A stretch of DNA of 64,000 bases from Cornus controversa (taxonomy: Eukaryota > Streptophyta > Magnoliopsida > Cornales > Cornaceae). Position 1 is the stretch's first letter; each line of letters begins with the position of its first letter. Shown piece after piece: positions 47,271 through 57,871 of the stretch. Both the position numbers and the translations under genes were made by a program. Location: contig CM048850.1 in assembly GCA_026545225.1 (NCBI GenBank), forward strand, positions 5,212,001-5,276,000. Direction: 5' to 3'. The notes under the pieces were generated by a model. The model saw only the letters and a program-made list of their open reading frames with translations, was not told the origin of the DNA and searched no databases.

Positions 47271-48858
47271 AACTCGATCCAAAATATCAAATGGTTCGAT
47301 AAATCATGGTGCTAGCTTGCCACTATGACTGAACCTCATTAAACCTCTCCATAGTGAGACCTTTTGGAAGACACGGTCCCCCACCTCAAATGCCAAAGGT
47401 CGCTGCCTCCTATCAGCATAGCTTTTCTGACAACTCTGAGCTGTAAGCAATCTCTACCTTATTACCTTGACCTTTTCTGTACTCTCTCAAACTAAATTTG
47501 GCCCTAAAGAAACTGTCTCTCCGATCTCAGCCCAATAGACAGTTGACCTACACAACCTACCATACAAAGCCTCGAATTGAGCTATGTCAATACTATCTTG
47601 ATAGCTATTATTGTATGCAAACTCTACTAATGGAAAGTGATCCTCCCAACTACCTCGAAGATCAAGTACACACTCGTAGCATATCCTCCAAAATCTATAT
47701 AGTACATTTCAACTGACCATCCATCTAAGGATGAAAAGTCGTACTAAAGTGGAGGTTTGTATCAAGCACTATCTGAAAACTTTGCCAAAACTGTGACGTA
47801 AATCATGGGAATCTATCTGAAATAATAGAAATTAGCACGCTATGAAGTCTAAGGATTTGCTCAATGTACAATCTACTAAGAGTATTTACATCATTGGTCA
47901 CCTGAATAGGAATAAATTAAGCCACCTTGGTCAATCTGTCGACAATGACCCAAACTGCATCGTGACTCTTCCTCGACCTTGGAAGCCTTGTCACAAAGTC
48001 CATAGTGACTTACTCCCACTTCCACATTACCTAAGGCAATGGCTATAACAATCTCGTTGGTCTTTGATGCTCGGTCTTCACTTGTTGACAAGTGAGACAC
48101 CTCGCTAAAAAGTAAGTTACATCCTTCTTCATACCTTTCCATCAATACTGTCGACATAGTTTATAATACATCTTGGTACCACTTAGATGTACTGCAAGCC
48201 TCAAGTTGTGAAACTCTCTAAGAAGTTCCTCTCTACAAGTTAGGGGAACAAACATCTTCCTCTTGAATTTTATGTTCTCATCTAAATGAACTATCTATCC
48301 TTCCACCACTTCGCCACCCGAAATTCAAATGCGAATAGCCTCCATCTCACCATCCTTTCTATGCTCCTCTATTAATCAATTCAATAAGGTTGGTTAAGCA
48401 ATAAGAGTTAAAAGTGTCACTAGTCCATCATTCTCACTAAAATATAATCTCATTTATGAGATATCTTCCATCATCTTCCACTCCCATATGGCTATACTTG
48501 CCAAACTATCATGTGACTTCTTACTCAAGGCATCTGCTACCACATTAGCCATTCCCAGGTGATATTGTAAGTTAAAGTTATAGTCTTCAATGTATCATCC
48601 ACCTCCATTGCCTCATATTCAAATCCTTTTGTGAGAAATGGAATTTGAGACTTTTGTGATCAAAGAACACTTTAAACTTCTCACAATACAAATAATATCT
48701 CCACACTTTGAGTGCAAAGATCACCGCTGCCAATTCCAAGTCGTGTGTAGGGTAATTCTATTCATGTGTTTTCAATTGCCATGACCTATATGCCACTACT
48801 CTTTTAGTTTGCATCAACATGCATCCCAATCCAAGTCATGAAGTGTCAACATAGATTT
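47271..48858 (-). pseudogene. pol: Chromovirus integrase and RNase H fragment
   Basis: Minus strand, right to left: RNase H (about 48858-48560; [38 protein letters not shown]), then integrase (about 48160-47640; FLARCLTCQQVKTEHQRP, VIVDRLTKVAHFIPI, FTSQFWQSFQ) and its C terminus (about 47420-47275; [27 protein letters not shown]). Many stops. It continues on the far side of the solo LTR at 60605-61047. The left end abuts a plus-strand RT fragment at about 47270 in head-to-head fashion. Confidence 0.8.
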
Positions 48859-49142
48859 TGTAAGGACCGGAATTATTTTGACCGGTTCCGGGTGAATTTT
48901 GACCGGTTTAAATTTTTTTCGGATTAATTAGATTCCGGAAAGGGTGTGGATATATCTCCATACAAGTGGAAGGTGAGTATATGTATATATATATCTATAT
49001 ATATATATATATAGTGCCTATATTTATATTAAATTATAAATATAGGGTGGGTCAATATGTGATTATGGATAAAGATGGAGGGGCCTTTGTATTTATATAA
49101 GTGTGGGGAAATACATAGAATACATGTATTTTGTGTATGGTG

Positions 49143-49375
49143 TAGTATAGTATATATATATATATATAATATATGTATAATGTGTGGACCAAGAGTGGTC
49201 AACCAAAGGGAAGACCACCTTAGTGGTCTCGGCTGAATAGAGGAAGAAAAGGAGAAAAGAAAAGGAAAAAGAAAGAAAAAGAAAAGAGAAGAAAAGAAAA
49301 GGAAAAGAAGAAAAGAAAAAGAAAAGAAAAGAAGAGGGAAGAGGAGATCGGGGAGAGAGAAAGAGAGAGTGACGC
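49143..49375 (+). promoter_or_regulatory. Putative LTR promoter: TA-rich run then purine-rich leader
   Basis: A TATATATA run at 49147-49172 lies about 70-80 bp before a 120-bp almost pure GA tract (49250-49375). The same order appears in mirror image in the LTRs at 5580-5960 and 28215-28445, and a GA tract recurs at 62035-62095. The promoter role is inferred only from this recurrent layout. Confidence 0.35.
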
Positions 49376-52369
49376 CGAGAGAGAAGGAGCTTCGGTGCTC
49401 CGGCGGCTGCCCCGACGTGGGCCTCTCGACGGCCAGCCGCGGTTGGTGGCAGCGGCCGAAGGCGGTGGTTGCAGGTGAGCACGGTGGGGGTTTCACCTGG
49501 GCGACGGCGGTCGCGACGGCTGGGTTCGGCTACAGCGGTCACGGCTGTGGCTTGTTTGGCCGTGGCGGGTGGCGACGGTGCTGGCGGCTCTGTCGGCTGG
49601 ATCGCTGGGTTTAGCAGGTGAGTTGGGCTTCGGATGCTCACGGTGGATCTGGGTTTTCACGGCTGTTTGGACAGCTTATTTGGGGTGGTTCATGGCGACA
49701 GTGGACGGTTCTCTTGGCCGAAAGTGCTGGGGTTTTGGGTGGTGTTTGGCTCGGTTGTAGCAATGTTCGACGGTGGAGACACGGCTGTGTTTGGTTCCGG
49801 GTTGGGTTTGGTTTTCAAATGGATTTCGTTTGGGTAGTTGGAGTGGTGAGTTTTTGGGTGGCCATAGCAGTTCGGTTTAACGGTAAATGGTGGTTGTTCA
49901 GGCTATCCACGGTGGTGAGTGGTGGCTGTTTTGACTTCGGGTATGGTTGTGCATGGGTTCGGCTTTGGAGTCTGTGAGAGTGCCGAAGCTTGGGGCTTTG
50001 ATTGGGTAGTTTTTAGAAGACACGGTGGTGCCCGATAGAGGTGCGACAAGGGGGTCTTTCGGCCAGTTTCGTGGCTGAAAAGTGGGCTATTATGGCCTGT
50101 CCTGTGGTAGTCTTCTTGGCCGAACAGGGTAACTGATATGGGTCCTTGATAGTTGTGGGTTTTCTTCATGGGTTGCTCATGATCTCGGAGCCATGGTGGT
50201 ACCAAAAAGGGGCTGGTTCGTGAACTGTTTGGCCGTGGAAATGGCGGCCTTGTGGTGTCGGCATGGACCGTGGGCTGCCTATTTACATGGTTTTGATTGG
50301 AGGATTTCCTGGGTTAAATTTGGTGCAAGTGTATATACTGGAGTGTGTGTGTGTTCAACAAATTCATATATGGGTTGGGTTGGACATGGCAGTGAGCCGA
50401 AATTGGTTATTTGGGTTAATTCAGATGCGGACTGAAATTAGTTACGGGTTTGCACAAATAACTTGGACCAATTATGGAAATCAGAAAGGGCAAGGAAATG
50501 GTTCAGAGGGTGTTCGTGTCGGCCTTGACACAGGACTGGACCGGACATGGAGGTGGACCACTTTGCAAGCGCGGACTTGGCGAAAGCTGGACCTAAGGCA
50601 AGTTGATTCTTGCCTCTATCTCTTACGTACATTTTATTACGTTGAGTAATTTACATATGTTATTAATTTGATCATATGTGATATGTGTATATACATATAT
50701 ATGTAGGCGCTTATATATATATGTGTATAGGGAATGTGGTACATACATGGGATGTGAGATGATATACATATGTGTGTGTGTATATATGTGTATGTGCGGG
50801 TTTGGGAAGCGATAACATGTTAGATTTATCGCCTAATTGCATTGTGATATGCATGTATGTGTAGATTAAAGTCTATGAAGAGTATGCTAAATAATACATG
50901 TTTAGCTATATGTTGTCTTGTATGCATATGTGGCTTTTATGCATGAGGTTCAGTATATATATATATATAGGTGATTATATATATGGTTGCAGCGGTAGAG
51001 ATGCATGCTAAGTATGAATTTACTTTTGGCGAGTATTTGAAAAGCATGTAATGTGCTAACTGTTTTATATGTTCTTAATACATACGTGGGTGACGTAATA
51101 TACATATGTGTGTATATGTGTTGTGATTGGAATGCATGTTAGCTTCTTGTAGTGGATACATGTGTTGAATGAGAGCATGACTGTATTTATGCTAGTGTGT
51201 GTGCATATGTGATTTATATGCATGATTTGACATGTACGTGTTTACATATAGGTTTACGTGAATGAAATGCATGCTATCTGTTTATAGAAAATGTATGCAT
51301 TGGTTATAGCATGATAAAAATATGCTAAGTTGGAATTGTTTGCATATGTGAGGTGTTATGCAAGTATTTGAACATATATGTGCTATATGTGTTGGAATGT
51401 GATGAAAAGCATGCCAAATACTTCTTTTAGTATTCATAAGCATGGGTTGAAGCATGAATGTATTATGCTGTGTATATATGCATCCATATTGCATGTATAG
51501 GAGGGAAATGACACATACGTGGTTATATGTGGGTTTATGTAGAGGGAAATGCATGCTATGTACTTATATAATAGCTGGTGCATTGGGATAGCATAAAATG
51601 AAATGCTTGGATACGTATGCATCCACATTGCATACATGGGAGGTTGCGGGAAAATTAATGCAAAGAGAGGTGCACGGGACTTCGGAGTGGTCTAACCGTG
51701 TCACGAGAAGTGGTATAATCATCCACTACGTATGGCCCTCGGAGTGGACCCGCCATACGAAGGCTTTATGCCTAGAATCGGAGTATGTCCAATGTTTGTG
51801 AGCTTCGGAGTTGTGATAGGCGTTGAATGTTACGCATTATAGCCTCTTAACTTATGTATTTTATTCTCTTAGTAATAGATTATTTTGTGATTTTACTTTG
51901 TTTTAGTGTTTTCTGTATTTTCAGGGCCTTAATGATTATTTCAGTTAAAACCAGGATTTTGGGCTTTTAAAGATGACATGCAAGATGGTTAGATGAAGCC
52001 TACATCAAAGAGATCCATTGAACTCCATATTTTAACTCAAATCAGCCCAAGGAAGAGGTCCAAGAGAATTACAGCTACTTAAGAAGGTTTCGGGCCTGAA
52101 GCCCAAATCTGCGCATAATACAGTCTTAATCCCGTTTTGGAAAATGGACCAGAAGTCTTATTTTCGAGCCTCAAATCGACATAATTCTCGCGAAAGGTTG
52201 AACGAAATTGGATTCTGCACACTTTTGTATTTCACAGAAATTCCGTAAATCGAACTTTTAGTGGGTCAAAAGTTGGGCCGAAGTCAGCAGGAAAAACCCA
52301 CCTGATTAGTGCTGCGGGAAAACCTAATTAATTCCTAATTGGATTAGGACTTTGATGTATTCTCTTGGC

Positions 52370-52378
52370 TATTTAAAG
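52370..52378 (+). promoter_or_regulatory. TATA-like box of Athila LTR
   Basis: TATTTAAAG lies about 555 bp into the LTR and 224 bp before AATAAA, a plausible U3/R arrangement. The copy in the 3' LTR is at about 58428-58436. Not proven to be the start site. Confidence 0.4.
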
Positions 52379-52601
52379 TGACAAATTAGGGCTGTATTGG
52401 GAGGCTTGGCAGCAGCTTTGAAGAGCTTTTGGAATAGAGAATCATTGGAGAACAAGGCGTATCATGAGCGGCTAGTTCAGCCACCAGGGTTCTGATGGAG
52501 CCCTAACTAAACATCACTGGTTTGATTGTTCTAATTATTGGAAATTTTTGTATTCATTCATAGATTGTGTAATTTAGAGGATTCTTCTTATAGAATTGAG
52601 C

Positions 52602-52607
52602 AATAAA
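52602..52607 (+). terminator. Poly(A)-signal-like AATAAA in Athila LTR
   Basis: AATAAA in GAGCAATAAAAGTC. The corresponding signal at 58660-58665 in the 3' LTR would be the one used for transcript ends. The same sequence occurs on the minus strand in the other Athila LTRs. Confidence 0.45.
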
Positions 52608-53253
52608 AGTCTTATAAATTCAGTTTCAATGATTTCTTATCTTGTCTTAGATACTTGGTTGTTGTTATTCAACTCATCCCTCTTGTTTTCTGTGATCATG
52701 AGAGTGATTATTATACAATGGTTTTCACTGAATATATCATTAAAAGCTTTAATGGATTATGCCTAGAGAAGATGAACCATACTGCACCCTAGAGTAGAGT
52801 AGTTAGGCAGATGGCCCATGCCAATCGAAGATAGTCCATGACTTAGCCTTAATCATATGTTATCTTCTTGACGGATGGAGGTGAGCTTGTAGCCACCGAC
52901 ACCACTTATGCATGATATGATGCCCCATAGTTAGTTCAATTGACCATTGATTGTGAAGTTAGTGGTGAAATCAATAACCCTAGACTTATCTTATATTCTC
53001 TACACTCCTTAGTTTCTCTTGCTTTTGTTCAATTGCTTCATTAGATAATTTAGATATAAAAATCAGCAACTTATTTCTTTTAAATTTAATTAGAATTAAT
53101 CCTAACAATTCAACTCAATCAGACCACAGTCCCTGAGGTTCGACACCCCTTCCTTTCGATAGCCCTATTCTACAAGGAATTTGTTCTATTGCGAAGTGTG
53201 GTAATTTTTAATTGATATACTTTTTGAGTCACACTCACACACGAATCAATTTT

Positions 53254-53271
53254 TGGCGCCGTTGCCGGGGA
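53254..53271 (+). other. Primer-binding site, perfect tRNA-Asp complement
   Basis: TGGCGCCGTTGCCGGGGA is complementary over 18 nt to the 3' end of plant tRNA-Asp(GUC), which ends CCCCGGCAACGGCGCCA. It lies 5 nt after the LTR. Confidence 0.92.
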
Positions 53272-53319
53272 CTGTCTATTTGATTGTTTGGATTTTTAGA
53301 ATTAGTTCTAATTGGATTT

Positions 53320-53500
53320 TTAGTTTAGGAATTTTTTATTTTATTTTATTTTTTTATTTTTATTTTATTTGATTTTTTTTTTCTTTTTATTTATTTATTT
53401 TTCTTTTGTAGTACTAATTAGTTTTATTTTATTTTTTTTGTTTAGAAATTTTATTTTTGTTACTAATCTAATTTATTTTTATTTTTTTTTCTTTTCCGGT
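53320..53500. repeat. T-rich low-complexity leader
   Basis: TTTTATTTTA-type tract between PBS and gag. The minus-strand Athila has a shorter A/T-rich tract at the same place (43255-43320). The open frame over it (53369-53641) is an artefact. Confidence 0.8.
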
Positions 53501-53547
53501 ACTTCAATCACCATACCATTGAGCAAGAGGAAGAGAATATTGATATC

Positions 53548-55386
53548 ATGGATGGTGTGCGTGGTAATAATGAGGACAATAATACTGTGCCTAATGTTGT
53601 TGTGGAAAAAGCGAGATTGCTCAGAGACTACTATGTCCTAGAGCCTTATAGCTCACCAGCTGATTTTCAATTGCCTGATGTCACTGCACAGAACTATGAG
53701 ATCAAGCCTAGTATCATTCATATGTTGCCATCTTATTTTGGGCTGACTCATGAGGATCCGTACAAGCACTTGGATGAATTTATAGACGTTTGCTCATTAA
53801 CAAAAATTCACAACTTCTCAGAAGATGCTTTTCGGATGCGACTCTTTCCATTCTCTTTGAAGGAAAAGGCCAAGTATTGGTTCAGATCTCTACCGGCGAG
53901 TTCTATCACTACATGGACTCAAATACAACATGAGTTCTTGAAGAAATATTTTCCGATAGGGAGGACCAATCAATTCAGACGAGCTATCACTGGTTTCTCT
54001 CAATTTGAGGGGGAACAATTTTTTGAGGCATGAGAGAGATTCAAGGACCTTCTTAGGAAGTGTCCTCATCATCAAGTTCCAATGTGGCAGTTAGTGCAGT
54101 GTTTTTATGAAGGGCTAACTGAAGGTAACAGACAGATGGTAGATGCATCATGTGGGGGCACTTTTATGTTAAAAAGTGAAGAGGAAGCTTGGACTTTGTT
54201 CGAGAATCTCAGTGACAATTCTTTACAACATGTGTCTTCATCTCATTCAAGCAGACCAACCCACTCAAAGAAGGTTGATAGTATTTTTGAGAGTGGTTCT
54301 TCAGATGCTATGTCTACCATTGTGGATGTTGTGTCACAGAGAGTGGTGCAACTCATGGCGGCTGGTCAAGTTCCTAATCAATCTTCATATCCTTCTATTT
54401 TTGAGCCATGTGATTTTTGCTCGAGTCCTATGCACCATGTGAATAATTGTCCTTCACTTGGGCAATTTTTTAACCTTCCACAAGAGCAAGGGGCAGCAAT
54501 GCAGCCCACTTTTCAACCTCAGAACTATATGTCTTCACAATTATATCAAACACAAGTTCCTATGGCACAGAGGTATTCAGCCATTGAGGACAAGATGACA
54601 ATTGTCCTAGAAAAACTTGAGAAGCTTGACTCTATTGTTGAGATAGTGCAAGCTACAGCAGAAACAATTCAATCCACTGCTCAACTAGTTCATTCTCACT
54701 CTCAGTCGATTGCCAAACTGGAATCTCAGTTTGGACAACTTGTCAATGCCGTGAGTAGAAGAGAAGAGGGAAAACTACCAAGCCAACCAGTTGCCAACCC
54801 AAGAGGGGTTCATGTCCTTAACAATCTTTCTTCTTTGAGCAACCCACACCATGAACAATTTCAATCCATCACCACTCTTAGAAGTGGAGAAATAAGTAAC
54901 AACAAGGTGGGGGAGAAGAAGCTTGATGAAGAAGAGGTGCCAAAGAGTCCAAATGTTGAAATTTCTCATGAGCCTAAGGTGAACTTGAATCATTTTAATA
55001 CCATTCAACATCCTCTAGATGAAAATGATTGTTTCTTCATGGATGGCTTTGATGATTATGTTGAAGAAGTTGATCCGGTTGCTCTATCACATGATGTTGA
55101 GAAGTCCCTTGAGGGGGTGAATGATTTACTTAATGTAGTGGCCATGAAAAATACTCCACCTTGGAGGATTCTGATTGAGCCATTGCCTATTCTTTCTAGC
55201 ACTCCTCCGATGCCATCATTAGAGTCTCCTCCATGGGTAAAATTGAAACATGTTCCGTCAAGGGAAAGAGATGTGTTTTTTGAAGCCAATGACACAATTC
55301 CGATTACTTTAAGTTCAACACAAGGAGGTGAGGATAATATAGGAGGGACGAAATTAAATCTCCTCAAGAGATGTGGCATTGGATGA
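53548..55386 (+). pseudogene. gag: Athila gag fused to post-protease linker, one nonsense codon
   Basis: One frame from ATG 53548 to TGA after 55383, interrupted only by TGA at 54031-54033, where relatives have Trp (ETWERF). The capsid domain is at residues ~70-160 (DPYKHLDEFIDVC, LRMRLFPFSLKEKAKYWFRS, EFLKKYFPIGRTNQFRRAIT). An intact CCHC zinc knuckle CDFCSSPMHHVNNC is at 54409-54450, then HSHSQSIAKLESQFGQL and ITTLRSGEI. After SHEPK (about 54980) the frame jumps into sequence that follows the protease in the other copy (NHFNTIQHP, NTPPWRILIEPLPILSSTPP). This is an in-frame fusion across a deletion. The RT start is replaced by a short unrelated tail. The N-terminal MQGRRS-type segment is missing, so the first ATG is only the best available start. 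Confidence 0.85.
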
Positions 55387-55655
55387 ACTTTCAATTCAAG
55401 TTGATGATCGTCTCCTACGGACGTTAAATTGTAGGATTAGTATGTATTTCTATCCTTTAATTTCTTAAGTTTTCTTCTATTTTTATTTTTATTTTATTTT
55501 ATTTTTATTTTTAGTTTATGTTTTTCTTTATTTTTCTTCCATTATTAGGTGTGTTTTAATGTGTTTTCTTTGAGTTTTTGATGTATAAGTTGCTTCCGGG
55601 GGATGTCAAGAGGTGTACCGAGGTATTTGAACTAAAAATAGGTGAAAAAGAGAGG

Positions 55656-55852
55656 TCTCGGTCGACCTTGGGCGATAAACCCTTCAAAAATAACCTTCCC
55701 GGTCGACCCTTGGCGATAGAGACTTAGCAGGCTCCAGCAAGGGGGATCGATCGCCCCTTTGAAGGGGGATCGATCGCCCCCATTATTTGGCCAAGACAGG
55801 AGGCAACCAGCTGGGCGATCGATCGCCCAGCCCTAGGGGTATCGATCGCCCC
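55656..55852. repeat. Palindrome cluster, GGGCGATCGATCGCCC type
   Basis: Two GGTCGACC units followed by four CGATCGATCG-containing units, one the 14-bp perfect palindrome GGCGATCGATCGCC. It occupies the same spacer as 38531-38730. The first 20 nt unit (55657-55676) is identical to 24678-24697 in a chromovirus LTR. Confidence 0.88.
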
Positions 55853-56557
55853 AGCCCCTGAATGCCCAATTTGATTCGTTTTGTCTCTTTTTGCTCCCTC
55901 TTCAATACTTATATGCTCCCACTTGAAAATACATCACTTTGGTGACTCTTTGTGCCTCTCCAACATCAAAATACACTCTCGAAATATTCCATAACACTGC
56001 TTGATCATCATCATTCATCACCATCATCATCCATTCCAATCTATTTTTCTCCATCCTCATTCAATGATCAATTTTCTCAAGTTTCTTCTTCACAAGGAAG
56101 TAGACTTTGTTTGAAAAATTGGTTGGATTTCTTTGAGAGGTTTTGTGCTACAAGTTTGGGGGATGACATTGCACATTAAAGGTGGATTTGTTGGTTGATT
56201 TTGATGCAACATTCCGGCCATGACTTAGATGCTTCGGCACCACCTTCTCCTTGATTTTTTCGGAGGTAACTATCTTTTGTATTTTTAATTTCATTTTTTT
56301 TTCTTCTTTATTTTATTTTTCATATTGTTTTCTTTCTTTCTTTCTTCAGTTAAAAAAAAATTTTATTTCATTTTTATTTTCACCCATACTATTTTCACTT
56401 GATCTTTGGGGTATAGTGGTTTGTTTTGACAGATTGAAACATCCAAGTTTGGGGGTGTGCTTGCATTGCCTTCGTGCTCGTGATGTACTCTATTTTTTTT
56501 CCACTACTCCATGATCCCGGTAATATCGTTCTTACTCTTCTCTTTGCTTTGATTGAT

Positions 56558-56579
56558 TGTACATTGAGGACAATGTACA
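56558..56579 (+). other. Conserved hairpin upstream of PPT-like motif
   Basis: Stem TGTACATTG (56558-56566), loop AGGA, stem CAATGTACA (56571-56579): nine perfect pairs, followed by GTTTAAGTTTGGGGGTGAGG. The counterparts at 36497-36518 and about 8422-8447 (minus strand) keep the pairing despite base changes. Confidence 0.8.
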
Positions 56580-57858
56580 GTTTAAGTTTGGGGGTGAGGC
56601 GATGCCTATTTTTGTGCTTTATTGCATATGGGGAAAATTTGTGAAATTCTTCTTGTATTAGGATTTTTATTTTATTTTATTTTCTTAGTTTGTTTTTTTT
56701 TTATTTTGTTTTATTTTTAGATAGAATGTTTTGACATGATTCAAAGGATTAATACCTTATGTAGGTGCATAACTTGCAAATTTTTGAGTATGTTTTGAAT
56801 TCTTGAAAACTATGGTTTGAATTATGTGGTTTTAATCATGGTTTGCAATAACATGTTTTGGGATGATTAATTCTAGTTTCCTTACATGCACAGACACACT
56901 AGCATAATTATGTGGGGTATAAACCTATGTTTTGAGTTATTGAGTTACATATGCTTGATATTAATTAGTATCTCTTGAGAATGAGTACCGATGGTGTGTT
57001 ATACTTGACTTCAATAAAAAAAGAAAGAAAAGAAGTGAAAAAAAAAAAAGAAAAAAAAAAGTGATGAATAAGCAAATCAATTTGATCCTTTTCATGAGTA
57101 ACCGGGCCTCTATGCCTCAGGAAGCACGGAGTGTTCGCGTCAAAAGTGAAAGGGTGAGAAAAGATGAGAATTGGTTGTCTTGATTTGTAGCCTGACTGAT
57201 TCGAGTAATTAGGTCTTCGGGGTATCTTAAAGCCTAGTGCCCTAAAGCCGTCTGGTTTGGGAGTCACTGACTAAAAGCTTGCTACATGGATCTTTCAGAA
57301 AGCTTAATAAATCAAGACATTGCACAACCAATAAAGCAATGAAAAAAAAGGAATTGAAAAAAAAAAAATGAAAAAGTCATGTATTCATGTTTGGAAGTAT
57401 GATTTCAATAAGGAGAACTAATGAGTTGAAGGGGTATGTGCCTTAATATATTCAGAGCTTGGTTATGCTACATGAGATGATTGCTAGTTCACTTTACATG
57501 AGGGAGCTAGAGTTAATTATTTTGAGATATGTTGATGTGAATTATGCATGGGGACCATTGATTTGAATTGTGGAATTTGAAAGTTTGAAATTATTCTTAA
57601 ATGCAAGTTTGTAACTATGTATTGTAATCTTCTTTTTGAATTAATGTTGAAACAGAATTTTGAATGTTTGTGGGTAACATTTCTGGAAACCCTCACGAGA
57701 CTATACTCGTCCACTAGGAAGAACCTAGGGGTTTAAAGGCTTGTTGCATATGCTAAATGCAATCGTTTCTCCCACGAAAGTGGAGTTAGGTAGTTTAGTT
57801 AATGTTTAGTAGTTTCTTTGTTTTGTTTTATTCTATTGCTAAGGGACTAGCAATATGT

Positions 57859-57871
57859 AAGTTTGGGGGTG
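57859..57871 (+). other. Polypurine tract of plus-strand Athila
   Basis: AAGTTTGGGGGTG directly abuts the 3' LTR. Near-identical copies lie at 56152-56165, 56445-56459 and 56584-56597. Confidence 0.8.

Larger units (their letters stand above)
51814..53248 (+). mobile_element. 5' LTR of plus-strand Athila
   Basis: TGATAGGCG to ACGAATCA, 1435 bp. It carries a TATA-like box (52370-52378) and a poly(A)-signal-like AATAAA (52602-52607). Confidence 0.93.
55387..57871 (+). other. Athila 3' non-coding region
   Basis: Begins with GTCTCCTACGGACGTTAAAT, which in the minus-strand Athila follows pol, so pol is cleanly absent. The 3' ORF is absent as well; 55952-56179 is not a recognisable remnant. It holds the palindrome cluster, four PPT-like motifs, the hairpin at 56558-56579 and the block at 57080-57310 conserved with 35810-36020. 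Confidence 0.8.

Noticed and set aside
49369..50649. Overlapping open frames of 60-128 codons on both strands
   Set aside because: They lie inside an LTR, are low-complexity Gly/Trp/Arg-rich, overlap in several frames and match no family I know.
53254..53271. Possible tRNA-Asp gene fragment
   Set aside because: Only the 18-nt complement of the tRNA 3' end next to an LTR; it is a primer-binding site.
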